A stretch of 64,000 bases of DNA from an uncultured Clostridia bacterium (GCA_947168885.1 CAMVNQ010000002.1:279368-343367), one strand, 5' to 3'. Positions 44,577 through 53,422 are shown, counted from the stretch's first letter. Translations and numbers: made by a program. Notes: generated from the sequence alone by a model not told the origin.

Positions 44577-46934
44577 TTATTTATTACTTTGTGAGCGTTT
44601 TTTTGAAACAACAATGCACACAGATATTATAATTACAACAGTTAAAACAGCAGCGGGAATAATTATTATAATATAATTATTTATTTCAAAATCTTTTCTG
44701 CATTCACCCGAATATTTGTTTTTACCAATCGCGGAAACAGTGTATTCACCGGCATTTTCGGGCTTTGAAATCTCGCTTCCGTTCTTGTCAAAGTAACACA
44801 GCGTATAGTCATTTTCTTCAAGGATCGTATCTCCGAAAATTACCGAAATAACATCTGCACTGTTTTCTTTCATGTCAATAACAGTATTTTTATCATCTAT
44901 ATATATTGCTTTTATAACAAAATCACATTCAGCAAGTGCATTGTTTTTTTCGTTTTCTTTTTCATATACATCAATTACCGCTCTATATTTTCCGGGCATA
45001 TCCGGAGCAGCGGAATACGGCTCACCCGCTTCGTCAAGATAGCCTATTTTTCCCGTCGCGAGCTCTTTCGGGAAACCGTCACTATTCTTTACATTGACAT
45101 CTGCCATTCTTCCGTCACACGTCTTGCTCTTTGCTGAAAGTATCAGACGGTATTCTTTTTCCGTTTCATATTCACAATCTCTTGCTGTACATTTTACAGT
45201 AACTTCATTCCCGTGAGTTTCAAAAACCCAGTTATGATAATGCGGAAAAACGGCAGTGAACTTTTTCTCCGCCGTGCCCGAAAAGCTTCCGACACCGGTG
45301 ATTATCGCTGTATATTCACCCGACTTGTACGGCTCTACGGTATATCCCCTGCTGTCATGATAGAACACGGAATAATCTGAACCCGCATTAAGGAGTACCC
45401 CGTTCACTTTTACGGAAATAACTTCCGCAGTAGCTTCGTTGATCGTGATCTGTGCATCCGAAACAGAGATAGGATAAAAATAATCATCTTCTATCTCCGC
45501 AAGAGCAAGCGTTTTTTCAGTGTAATGCTGGTGTGCCATATCCCACGCATTTTCACATAACGTACAAGTGTATTCAAACACTTTTGTCTCGTTATAATCC
45601 GCCCTCAACAGTATTGCTGCAAGATATGAAATATCGGGAAGTGCGCTTTTGAAAAGCTCGAACCTGCTTTCTTCAATACCGCCGTGATCGGCTCTTGCGA
45701 ACATGGATGTCATTATCCCAAGAAGCTTGTTACCCGCTTCTTCTTCAGTTGCGCCGCTTCCGAACATTGTTATGAGATCGTAAATTGTTTTTAAATTTGC
45801 TTCCTTGAAACTCGAATAGGCGTCAGAAACAAATTTCATCAAAGCTGCTCTTTCGTCCGGGTCAGAAGAATAAAACAATTTCAGCAGCGTTTTCACACCT
45901 TCGCTGTGAGCAGCGTATGTCGCTCTGTCAACAGCGCCCGTTATCCAGCCTGCCACACGCTTCTCAGCTACACGCAGACTTACAGGCTGTGAATATGTTA
46001 TTTCGTTTCTGAACGTTTTTGTGTTGAAAAAAGAAGTATATTTATCAACGACCGAAATTCCCGTAAGCGTGATATCAAGCTGCTTATATTTCACGTTTAT
46101 ATCTTCCGCGATAAGAGATTCTCTTACTCCGGAGCAGTATAATCCCCAGTTTTCCGAAAAGAAAAGCGGCACAGGGTCATTTATGTTCACAACGTTATGT
46201 ATGTTTTCAAAACCATTCTCGGTACAGGACGCAGCAGGAGCACCAAACGTATAGACATACAGATCATCCGCAGTAATACCGTAATCACCGAGATTTTCGT
46301 TTATATATTTACCGGCAAGATCGGATACGGAGCCGCCCCTGCTGTAACCGGTAATAAACAGTTTTGCGCCGATAAGTCCGTATTTCTTTTCATAATTTCT
46401 TATTCTGTCATTCAGTTTCCGGGCAGCGGCGGAAAGACCCTTTGCATCACCGCTCTCACCTATATCAAAAGTATTGACCCATTCAAGTCCGTAACTTCCA
46501 CCTCTTACCGCTGCAACTATGACCTCTCCGTAAGCTGTTTTCTTATGTGATATGACCGTGCCTATCGTATCTTCGGTCGGTTCATATTCCATATCATCCG
46601 AAATAAGATCATTCATCGAAAACCCGGTCTTTTTCAGAAGATCCATTGTAAATCCGGAATTGTAACTGCCCCTGTCAGAACCGAATACTGAAACGGCAAG
46701 ATCAAGTGCAAAAGTCCTTAGGTGTTTGTTTTTTTCCTTACCTGAGTTTGAAAAATAATCATCACTGTAAAAAAATCCGGCGGATACGCTTTCTCCTTCT
46801 TCATAGGATATGAAGCTGAAATCACCGGATAATACTTTCGGGCCAATAGTTGCTGCGCCGGATGGCAGCGAAAAGAATATAACCGATATAACAAATATCA
46901 GTGCTGCTGTTATGGTCGATGCTTTCTTTCTCAT
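44577..46934 (-). CDS. Secreted/membrane class 3 lipase-like protein
   Basis: This 785-aa protein has a signal peptide (MRKKASTITAALIFVISVIF). A large alpha/beta-hydrolase domain follows, with the nucleophile elbow ITGYSRGGS and an upstream YGEVIVAAVRGG strand, resembling class 3 lipases. Two or three beta-rich MBG-like domains follow (about 500-740), and a C-terminal membrane segment with a short basic tail. Orientation is extracellular, membrane-anchored. The start at 46934 follows GGAAGGA. A longer frame to 47015 lacks an SD. Substrate is not deducible. Confidence 0.85.
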   Translation of the reverse strand: MRKKASTITAALIFVISVIFFSLPSGAATIGPKVLSGDFSFISYEEGESVSAGFFYSDDYFSNSGKEKNKHLRTFALDLAVSVFGSDRGSYNSGFTMDLLKKTGFSMNDLISDDMEYEPTEDTIGTVISHKKTAYGEVIVAAVRGGSYGLEWVNTFDIGESGDAKGLSAAARKLNDRIRNYEKKYGLIGAKLFITGYSRGGSVSDLAGKYINENLGDYGITADDLYVYTFGAPAASCTENGFENIHNVVNINDPVPLFFSENWGLYCSGVRESLIAEDINVKYKQLDITLTGISVVDKYTSFFNTKTFRNEITYSQPVSLRVAEKRVAGWITGAVDRATYAAHSEGVKTLLKLFYSSDPDERAALMKFVSDAYSSFKEANLKTIYDLITMFGSGATEEEAGNKLLGIMTSMFARADHGGIEESRFELFKSALPDISYLAAILLRADYNETKVFEYTCTLCENAWDMAHQHYTEKTLALAEIEDDYFYPISVSDAQITINEATAEVISVKVNGVLLNAGSDYSVFYHDSRGYTVEPYKSGEYTAIITGVGSFSGTAEKKFTAVFPHYHNWVFETHGNEVTVKCTARDCEYETEKEYRLILSAKSKTCDGRMADVNVKNSDGFPKELATGKIGYLDEAGEPYSAAPDMPGKYRAVIDVYEKENEKNNALAECDFVIKAIYIDDKNTVIDMKENSADVISVIFGDTILEENDYTLCYFDKNGSEISKPENAGEYTVSAIGKNKYSGECRKDFEINNYIIIIIPAAVLTVVIIISVCIVVSKKRSQSNK

Positions 46935-46991
46935 ATATATAATCCTTCCGGTGCCGATGAATATTATACAGTGTTTATTGCCATAAACAGC

Positions 46992-47023
46992 AAAACGCAC
47001 TCCGGAATTCTTCACGGAGCACG
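46992..47023 (-). terminator. Terminator after the 62-aa double-glycine peptide gene
   Basis: CGTGCTCCG and CGGAGTGCG form a stem on the minus strand (47023-46996) followed by TTTTGCTGTTT. It separates the peptide locus from the lipase-like gene. Confidence 0.6.
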
Positions 47024-47036
47024 TTCTTCGGGCTGT

Positions 47037-47225
47037 TCAGAGCAGATCGTTTTTCTTATTTTTATCTTCCTCCGTCAGCGATTTGCCGCCGGCTGCCGCT
47101 TCGAGCATCTCATCAGAAATTTCAATGAGATCGAGCTCATTGTGCGTTTCGTTGATGACTCGTTCCAGCTTTGGTTCTTTTGAGAATCTCTGAAAATCAA
47201 AAAGATCTCTGAGTACATTGTCCAT
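47037..47225 (-). CDS. Double-glycine-leader peptide precursor (62 aa)
   Basis: This small protein contains EISDEMLEAAAGG, a double-glycine leader of the type cut by C39 peptidases. The remaining 15 residues (KSLTEEDKNKKNDLL) are a short hydrophilic core without Cys. The long leader is 47 residues. GGAGGAAAAA precedes the ATG. It is the last gene of the second peptide locus, downstream of the HATPase-like paralogue. A signalling peptide or small bacteriocin-like product is inferred. Confidence 0.7.
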   Translation of the reverse strand: MDNVLRDLFDFQRFSKEPKLERVINETHNELDLIEISDEMLEAAAGGKSLTEEDKNKKNDLL

Positions 47226-47342
47226 ATTTTTTTCCTCCGTCTGATCTCTGACCTGATGTATATGATATGGTCTTTATATATTTATACGAAGGAAAAAGAC
47301 AAATGGCAGTCCGGATCTTCTTATTCGCAAAAAACGGTTAAA

Positions 47343-47954
47343 TTATTCAAAGCTTTTCTTTATTGTGATCTCGACTTTACCGCTAATAATGCCGACAATA
47401 ACGTCATCCGCCATATTAGCGATTATTGACTTTTCAAGCTCGTCCCATGCTTCGGTCTTGTTTTTTGCACCCTGCTTGTATGTTGAGAGAGACCACGCAT
47501 TGGAATAGCCGCCTACATCAGGATAAACGCCCATATCATAGAACGCGTAAGGCGAATCGGGATACATATTCACATTAGAACCGGCGGTAACAGCATAATT
47601 TGCCATCATCACCTCCGCAGCTATCCTTATCTTATTCATTATACCGACAGCCGCAGCGTTATCACCGGTCGCAGAAACAGACAAAATACGGTCTCTTTCG
47701 CTGCTCGGCAGAAGTCCGTCAGGCTCAACAACAGCATGGATCTCGAATTTCTTGCCTTCGTTCTCTATCCAGAACATACCTTTACCGTACTTCAGAAGGT
47801 TCGGAAGCATATCCACAAGCTCCTCTGAAAGAAGAGAAAGCTTAAGTTCCTGTTTCTTGTCGAGGTCATTATATTTCGCGATCTTTGACGCAGCCTCCGT
47901 TATCTTTAATGTATCAGCTGCTTCCTTCTCAAATCTGTAAATATCTGTTTTCAT
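47343..47954 (-). CDS. HATPase-like regulator, paralogue of 34658-35266
   Basis: This 203-aa protein is close to the 34658-35266 product over its whole length. It shares SLLSEELVDMLPNLL, FWIENEGKKFEIHAVVE, NAAAVGIMNKIRIAAE and the C-terminal block DELEKSIIANMADDVIVGI. As there, an ATP-binding, anti-sigma-like fold is suspected but G-box motifs are weak. It lies between two double-glycine peptide genes. The repetition of this gene in both loci is the main link between them. SD GAAAGGA. Confidence 0.65.
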   Translation of the reverse strand: MKTDIYRFEKEAADTLKITEAASKIAKYNDLDKKQELKLSLLSEELVDMLPNLLKYGKGMFWIENEGKKFEIHAVVEPDGLLPSSERDRILSVSATGDNAAAVGIMNKIRIAAEVMMANYAVTAGSNVNMYPDSPYAFYDMGVYPDVGGYSNAWSLSTYKQGAKNKTEAWDELEKSIIANMADDVIVGIISGKVEITIKKSFE

Positions 47955-47997
47955 CGTTTTATCCTTTCATTACGCCGTATAAAAAGCAAGTGAATTA

Positions 47998-48213
47998 TCA
48001 GCAGTTCTTATGTTCCGAGCTGAAAAACCTGTGACCGGTATTTTTAGCGTGAATATCTCTGTTCAGAGCTCCGTAAAACCTTTTGTTACAGCTTGTGCAA
48101 ACATATACAACAGGGGGCACATTAACTCCGCCGACAACACTTTCAAGCGCGTTATCGTCAAGCTCTGCTTCTTCAAACTCTTTTGTCATAAACTTTGTCA
48201 TTGTACTTGCCAT
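47998..48213 (-). CDS. Double-glycine precursor with C2H2 zinc-finger-like core (71 aa)
   Basis: The leader contains EEAELDDNALESVVGG, a textbook double-glycine leader. The 42-residue core after it (VNVPPVVYVCTSCNKRF onward) has Cys-x2-Cys-x12-His-x5-His spacing, exactly that of a classical C2H2 zinc finger (Cys33, Cys36, His49, His55), and ends in a further Cys. This is unusual for an exported peptide. ATG at 48213 follows AAGGAGAA. The frame to 48243 is unlikely. Probably cut and exported by the C39 transporter at 30801-32981. Confidence 0.75.
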   Translation of the reverse strand: MASTMTKFMTKEFEEAELDDNALESVVGGVNVPPVVYVCTSCNKRFYGALNRDIHAKNTGHRFFSSEHKNC

Positions 48214-48248
48214 ATCTTTGTTCTCCTTTTCGTATTTTATCATATTGT

Positions 48249-49457
48249 TTAAAAGAAACTTGTTATATCGACCATATTCAGTATATCAAATACATCAGGA
48301 GTGATGTTCTTCATTGAGAAATCTTTTTTCACTTTCTGCATATTTTTGAATATTATCAGCACAGCTCTTATGCCCGCCGACGACATATACGGACAGCCTG
48401 ACATATCGAGAACTATGGACTTAAGATCTGGCTCGCTGAAAATACGCTCAAACGCTTCTATGAGCATCGGTGCTGTTGTGGTATCAAGGCGACCGTTCAG
48501 TTTCAGAGTAACTCTTCCGCTGTCATTATTCTCATCTATCTCAAAAAGTGAATGACTGCGTGATGTGCTTCCGGAAGAACGAGCAGGTGTCAGTGCAAGG
48601 ATGTATGATCCCTCATAAGCATTTTTTACTGACGGAGAAACACCTATATCAGATAAATAACCTGATATCTTTATTCTTTTGCAGTTTAGACCGTGTGCCT
48701 CAAAGAACATATCCTGTTCTTCGCATTTAAGCTCTGTGAAGCTGTTTTTGATGATAAGCTTCTTCCATTCATCGGAGAAAACTGAATTTGAGAGCACATC
48801 ACTATCGGAAGCATTGAATACCATTTTCATCAGATTATAATTTATGGTACTGTCCTCAGAGTCTCCCGTGACCCATACTCCGCCGAACTCGGCAAGAAGC
48901 GCAGAGATATTGTCAACGACCGTTAACATCTCAGGTTCGGTAAGATACATCATAAGACCTTCGGTTGCGATAAAAAGCGGAGCATCACCGTATATAGCAC
49001 GGCGAAGCGCAGCAGGGTCGGTTGCATCGGCAGAGAAATAATGAATATTGCTGCCATAGCTTATACCGTCATAAGCAGCTATTGTTTTCATCTTTTCTAT
49101 AACCGAAGGGAGATCGATCCCGTAATATTCTACTGACTTATTTTTTGCCAGTGCAAGTCCGCGTCTGCTAAATCCACAACCGATATCCATAAACGCCGAC
49201 ATTCTGTAATACTGGAAAAGCTTATCTATGACCAGGCTTTTTGCCCAGATCGACGCGGCATAAAGAGATGAGATCTTATAAAGACTTTCCGAGGATATAT
49301 CATTACCATTTGATTTGCCTCTATCGTTCATCTCAATACGTGCAAGACGACTAAGGATCCTCGCACAGTATTCGTCACCGTTATCAGCTCCGCCTATAAG
49401 CGATGCTTTCGCAGTAAGCTGTGACGGATTGATGTTTTCGATGTTCATAAGAGCCAT
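48249..49457 (-). CDS. SAM-dependent methyltransferase fused to a STAS domain
   Basis: This 402-aa protein has an N-terminal class I methyltransferase domain (about 60-285) like leucine carboxyl methyltransferase/PPM-type O-methyltransferases: SAM loop DIGCGFSRRG (about 91-100), ATEGLMMYL near 165. After a linker, a C-terminal STAS domain (about 305-402) with YMSSAGIRAVL follows. The fusion suggests that methylation is controlled by STAS partner switching, or that the STAS domain targets the enzyme. The start is 2 bases after the previous stop, with no strong SD, so coupling is likely. Confidence 0.85.
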   Translation of the reverse strand: MALMNIENINPSQLTAKASLIGGADNGDEYCARILSRLARIEMNDRGKSNGNDISSESLYKISSLYAASIWAKSLVIDKLFQYYRMSAFMDIGCGFSRRGLALAKNKSVEYYGIDLPSVIEKMKTIAAYDGISYGSNIHYFSADATDPAALRRAIYGDAPLFIATEGLMMYLTEPEMLTVVDNISALLAEFGGVWVTGDSEDSTINYNLMKMVFNASDSDVLSNSVFSDEWKKLIIKNSFTELKCEEQDMFFEAHGLNCKRIKISGYLSDIGVSPSVKNAYEGSYILALTPARSSGSTSRSHSLFEIDENNDSGRVTLKLNGRLDTTTAPMLIEAFERIFSEPDLKSIVLDMSGCPYMSSAGIRAVLIIFKNMQKVKKDFSMKNITPDVFDILNMVDITSFF

Positions 49458-49459
49458 AA

Positions 49460-49774
49460 TTACTGCTCAATATTGAGTATATCGGAAAAGTTAGTTATAT
49501 CAAAGACCTCGCGAACCATCTGCGAAGGTTTTCTTACTACAAACTCTCCGCCCTTTGATGTAAGTGTCTTGTTAAAACCGAGAAGAACTCTGAGACCTGA
49601 TGATGATATGTACTCAACATCAGAAAGGTCAAGTACTAACTTTTTCACACCATTCAGGTCAGGCTTTATACCCGAATCGAGCTCAGGAGAAGTCTCCGTA
49701 TCTATGCGTCCAGATACATTAACGGTGAGTACATCTACCGAGAGAACTTTATTGAAACCAAATTTGCTGCTCAT
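49460..49774 (-). CDS. STAS-domain protein (RsbV/SpoIIAA-like)
   Basis: This 104-aa single STAS domain protein has YISSSGLRVLLG as the phosphorylation region. It is the first gene of the second peptide locus, followed at once by the methyltransferase-STAS gene. The start at 49774 follows AAAGGAG. A longer in-frame extension to 49849 lies upstream of the SD. Same family as the 35310-35606 product. Confidence 0.9.
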   Translation of the reverse strand: MSSKFGFNKVLSVDVLTVNVSGRIDTETSPELDSGIKPDLNGVKKLVLDLSDVEYISSSGLRVLLGFNKTLTSKGGEFVVRKPSQMVREVFDITNFSDILNIEQ

Positions 49775-49863
49775 ATCAAAAACTCCTTTGAAACAACCGG
49801 ATAATACACCGGAAATAATCTGAATGTACGCAGTAAAACACATTCGCACAATATCACTAATAC

Positions 49864-49892
49864 ATTATAACACATTTTATATTCAATTTCAA
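49864..49892 (-). promoter_or_regulatory. Promoter of the second peptide locus
   Basis: On the minus strand, TTGAAA (49892-49887), a 17-base spacer, and TATAAT (49869-49864). Confidence 0.75.
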
Positions 49893-49934
49893 GCTTTTTA
49901 TGTTATTAATATCAGTATAAAATGTCGTATTACC

Positions 49935-49993
49935 AAAAACTCCCCTTTTCACGCAGTTCCCGGAAAACTTCCGAAACGGTAAAGGGGAGTTTT
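49935..49993 (-). terminator. Terminator after the araD-like gene
   Basis: On the minus strand AAAACTCCCCTTT pairs with AAAGGGGAGTTTT (49993-49936), followed by TTGG. The loop is about 30 nt. Confidence 0.75.
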
Positions 49994-50002
49994 AAATATT
50001 CA

Positions 50003-51082
50003 TCAGAAAGTGAAATCAAGCGGCTCTGCCGGCGGTACCGGCGAAGCAGGCTTCGGCTTCGGAGCGCCGGGATCATCGATAGGAATAAGTCCTATGTCCT
50101 CAGGTTCGATAGGCATAATATCATCGCCCTTTGGGTCCGGCTCAAGCGGAGCAAGATCAAAGTCGCCTGACATATCCGATCCGGAATCTTCCGCGATCTT
50201 GTCGTCAAACTTGAATACTTCTTCTTCTTTCTTCGGAGCTCTTACAATATTCGGACGCTCTACCGATGCTATCTCCGAGATATTCTTCAGCTCAACTGTA
50301 TGATTGCTCGGGGCAATCTGAATATCCTGCGCAGATGCCGCTGCGGCTGCTGCCGCGGCAACAGGGTCAAGCTCCTGAACACTTCCGAAGGTCTGACCGT
50401 AGTATGCGTTTTCTCCGTGCTTTCTGAGGTAATGCTTGTCAAGAAGTGCATCACCGATACGGGTAAGACCGAACTGGAAGTTCGTGTTGAATACAGCCAT
50501 ATGAGCAATCTCTTCAAGCACTACAGCATTTTCCACAGCCTGTTCGGGGGTCTCGCCCCAGGTGAACGGTCCGTGCTGTGCAACAAGGCACGCAGGCACT
50601 TCCATACAGCCGAGATTTCTTCTCGCGAAGGTGTCTATAATTGCGTAACCTGTATTACGTTCATAATCACTCTCTATCATGTCCTCTTCGAGAGGCATGG
50701 TACACGGAACATCTCCGTAGAAATAATCCGCGTGTGTCGTACCGTAGGCAACTATATCAAGACCGGCCTGTGCCCAGACGGTAGCATAGCGCGAGTGAGT
50801 ATGTACGATAGCGCCGATCTCTTCAAATCCCTGATAAAGTGCGATGTGCGTGGGCGTATCGGACGAGGGACGGTATTTTCCCTCAACAACAACGCCGTCC
50901 ATATTGACAACGACCATAGACTCCGGCGTAAGCTCGTCATAAGACACTCCGGAAGGCTTAATGACAATAAGTCCGGTCTTTCTGTCTATTGCAGAGACAT
51001 TGCCCCACGTCAGTATAACGAGTCCGTTTTCACGAAGCTGCTTATTTGCTTTGCATACGCGTTCCTTGAGTTCTTCTAACAT
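50003..51082 (-). CDS. araD: L-ribulose-5-phosphate 4-epimerase-like class II aldolase with low-complexity tail
   Basis: Residues 1 to about 231 form a class II aldolase domain like AraD: GNVSAID, KPSGVSYDEL, SSDTPTH, metal site VHTHSRYATVWAQ, TTHADYFYGD, and VAQHGPFTWG (third His). AraD makes D-xylulose 5-phosphate from L-ribulose 5-phosphate. The full protein is 359 aa. The last 125 residues are an added tail: nine Ala near residue 240, acidic stretches, and Pro-rich end. The tail is not a known part of AraD. SD GGAGGTAG. Confidence 0.85.
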   Translation of the reverse strand: MLEELKERVCKANKQLRENGLVILTWGNVSAIDRKTGLIVIKPSGVSYDELTPESMVVVNMDGVVVEGKYRPSSDTPTHIALYQGFEEIGAIVHTHSRYATVWAQAGLDIVAYGTTHADYFYGDVPCTMPLEEDMIESDYERNTGYAIIDTFARRNLGCMEVPACLVAQHGPFTWGETPEQAVENAVVLEEIAHMAVFNTNFQFGLTRIGDALLDKHYLRKHGENAYYGQTFGSVQELDPVAAAAAAAASAQDIQIAPSNHTVELKNISEIASVERPNIVRAPKKEEEVFKFDDKIAEDSGSDMSGDFDLAPLEPDPKGDDIMPIEPEDIGLIPIDDPGAPKPKPASPVPPAEPLDFTF

Positions 51083-51145
51083 TGCTACCTCCTGCGTATA
51101 GGGAATTTGCTTCTCAATACAAGATATAATAATTTATATAAACAC

Positions 51146-51174
51146 ATTATACACCTTTACGCAGATTATTGCAA
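51146..51174 (-). promoter_or_regulatory. Promoter of the araD-like gene
   Basis: On the minus strand, TTGCAA (51174-51169), a 17-base spacer, and TATAAT (51151-51146). Confidence 0.7.
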
Positions 51175-51254
51175 CATCTTTTTAGAAATTCTACAATTAC
51201 TTATAATCATATTATGATTTTTTGTGCACTTTCACGAACACAGGGATATTTTCC

Positions 51255-51563
51255 TCAAATGCCGATGCTGATGAAAAATTCCTTCTTTACTCTTCCGTCA
51301 TTGTCAAACCGCACTCCGTCAGCTTCGAGAAGCTCCCGCTGCCTGTTTCCGCCGCCAAAGGCGAATGCGGGCGAGACCTCTCCGAAGCGGTTTACTACAC
51401 GGTAACACGGTATATGCTCCGGATCAGGGTTTACATGAAGCGCGTATCCGACTACCCGTGACATACGCGGATTACCGGCAAGCCGAGCCACCTGTCCGTA
51501 GGAAGCGACCTTTCCGCGCGGTATTGACTGCACAACAAGATATATCTGCTCGAACGTATTCAT
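51255..51563 (-). CDS. MGMT-family protein (methylated-DNA cysteine methyltransferase-like)
   Basis: This 102-aa protein is a single DNA-binding domain of the Ogt/MGMT type, without the N-terminal half of full-length enzymes. IPRGKVASYGQVA and the Arg finger region NPRMSRVVGYAL are intact. The active site reads IPCYRVV: the acceptor Cys is present, while the usual next His is Tyr. The size is that of alkyltransferase-like (ATL) proteins, which usually have Trp in place of Cys. The start overlaps the nadE stop (TTTAATG), so it is coupled. SD GGAGG. Confidence 0.88.
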   Translation of the reverse strand: MNTFEQIYLVVQSIPRGKVASYGQVARLAGNPRMSRVVGYALHVNPDPEHIPCYRVVNRFGEVSPAFAFGGGNRQRELLEADGVRFDNDGRVKKEFFISIGI

Positions 51564-53392
51564 TAAAGTGCCTCCGCTTCTTTGATCCATATTTCCCCGC
51601 AAACATCCGACGGAAGCCGGAGGTCTCCGGGTGCAAGGCTCACCGAGCCTATCCTTGCTCCGTCCGGTGAGCAGGAACGCTTGAACTGCTGCGAAAAGAA
51701 GCGCCGGCAGAATGTTATCAGCCATTTTTTTATTGTTACGCTGTCATAAATGCCCGCGAACGTTTCCTGAGCTATACGATAGATCTTAGCCGGTGAGCTG
51801 CCACGCCGTATCATGTGATACAGGAAAAAGTCGTGGAGCTCGTACGGACCGACACTGTCCTCCGTCTTCTGGTCGGGAAGCAGTTCGGGGCTTATCGGCG
51901 TTGCGACAATGTCGCGAAGAACTTCGGCAATGCCGCGCTGCTTTGCGCTGATTTCCTCCTCGCTTCCGTTATAAACATCCCAGTCACCGTTTTCGGCGAA
52001 ATACGCGACCATGCTCTTTATCAGCGTTTTCGGTACTCCCGCGTTAACGCCGTACATCGACATCTGATCGCCGCCGTAGGTTGCCCAGCCCAGCGCGAGC
52101 TCGGACATATCGCCGGTGCCGATCACAAGTCCGTTTACGTCGTTCGCGATGTCCATGAGCACCTGTGTGCGCTCTCGCGCCTGTGCGTTCTCGAATGCTG
52201 CGTTATGCTGTCCGGGGTCATGTTCAATGTCATGGAAATGCAGTTTTACGGCCTCGGATATATCTACCGTCCGAAGCGTTACACCGTAAAGCTCCGCAAG
52301 CTTTTCCGCGTTGCTCTTTGTACGGCTCGTCGTGCCGAAGCACGGCATCGTCACCGCGATAACGTCCTCCCTTCCGGTCAGGCATTTCTCGGCTGCCGCA
52401 GCGCAGACAAGAAGCGCAAGCGTGCTGTCAAGTCCGCCAGAAAGCCCGATCACAAGCTTTTTTGAACGGGTATGATTTATACGTTTTTCAAGCCCGAGGG
52501 ACTGCATCGTGAAAACTTCCATGCAGCGATTTTCCCTCTCCTCTTTTTCATACGGAACGAATGGGGTATGCGAAAATCTTCTCGTGAGCTTCGTTTCGGC
52601 AGTATCAAGCGAAAACTCCACCGTCTCGGCGGCAGCGGGTATAAATCCGCATCTTCGGCGCTCGTAAGCGATGAAGCCGATGTCCACGTCGGAGATGCCT
52701 GTGTGCTGGCCGTTACAGTCTATACGTCTTCCGTTCTCGTATATCAAAGTATCGTTCGTATCGCTGAAAAACACCGAGCCTGCGGTGCTCTCTCCGTTTC
52801 CGGCATTTGCGGATACGAGTATGCAGTGATTTTCATACGAAAGCACCGAAGCGGATATTAATCGGTATTCGCTCTTCCCTGTCATTTTCGGCTCGGCTGT
52901 CATTTGCAGGACAATGCTTGCACCCGTGCGCGGCTTGTCACAGCCGATAACTACCTCGAACGCAAGTTCCGTACAATACACATCTTTGAAAAGAATGCTG
53001 CGGCGCAACGAAGTAAACCAACGGCGTTCCTGCTGTGTAAGATGTTCCTTTGTGACGAATCCGATCTGCTTTCCTTTGAAATATACCGCTGCGCAGTTGC
53101 ACACCTTTCCTTCTATACAAAGCGGCACACCGACCGTGTAAACTATATCGAGCCTTTCTGTTGCAGCAGCTATCTTACTGAGTGCATTCTCCGCGTTTTT
53201 CAGCAATTCCCCATGCAGAAACAAGTCACCGCATGTACAGCCTGTAACACAGAGTTCCGGGAGGACAAGCACACGCACACCTGCTTCGTTAGCAGTATTT
53301 ATGCACTCAATAATCCTGTCCGCATTGAAATCGCAGTCCCCGGGGCGCACCTCAGGCACAGCCGCTCCGACCTTTATAAAACCGTCTTTCAT
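51563..53392 (-). CDS. nadE: Glutamine-dependent NAD+ synthetase
   Basis: This 609-aa cytoplasmic enzyme makes NAD from deamido-NAD, ATP and glutamine. The N-terminal nitrilase-type glutaminase domain (about 1-270) shows LPELCVTGCTCGDLF (catalytic Glu) and VIGCDKP (probable nucleophile Cys). The C-terminal synthetase domain (about 300-590) shows GLSGGLDSTLALL, PCFGTTSRTKSNAEKLA and GTGDMSELALGWATYGGDQ. The length is that of the glutamine-dependent class. The nucleophile motif differs from the common CEDxW, so ammonia use should be considered. Coupled to the MGMT gene. Confidence 0.93.
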   Translation of the reverse strand: MKDGFIKVGAAVPEVRPGDCDFNADRIIECINTANEAGVRVLVLPELCVTGCTCGDLFLHGELLKNAENALSKIAAATERLDIVYTVGVPLCIEGKVCNCAAVYFKGKQIGFVTKEHLTQQERRWFTSLRRSILFKDVYCTELAFEVVIGCDKPRTGASIVLQMTAEPKMTGKSEYRLISASVLSYENHCILVSANAGNGESTAGSVFFSDTNDTLIYENGRRIDCNGQHTGISDVDIGFIAYERRRCGFIPAAAETVEFSLDTAETKLTRRFSHTPFVPYEKEERENRCMEVFTMQSLGLEKRINHTRSKKLVIGLSGGLDSTLALLVCAAAAEKCLTGREDVIAVTMPCFGTTSRTKSNAEKLAELYGVTLRTVDISEAVKLHFHDIEHDPGQHNAAFENAQARERTQVLMDIANDVNGLVIGTGDMSELALGWATYGGDQMSMYGVNAGVPKTLIKSMVAYFAENGDWDVYNGSEEEISAKQRGIAEVLRDIVATPISPELLPDQKTEDSVGPYELHDFFLYHMIRRGSSPAKIYRIAQETFAGIYDSVTIKKWLITFCRRFFSQQFKRSCSPDGARIGSVSLAPGDLRLPSDVCGEIWIKEAEAL

Positions 53393-53422
53393 CTTCGCAC
53401 CGCCTTTACGTCGATTTTTTTC

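Noticed and set aside
51815..52465. 216-aa ORF opposite nadE
   Set aside because: Antisense shadow of the NAD synthetase gene; no SD, promoter or recognisable motif.
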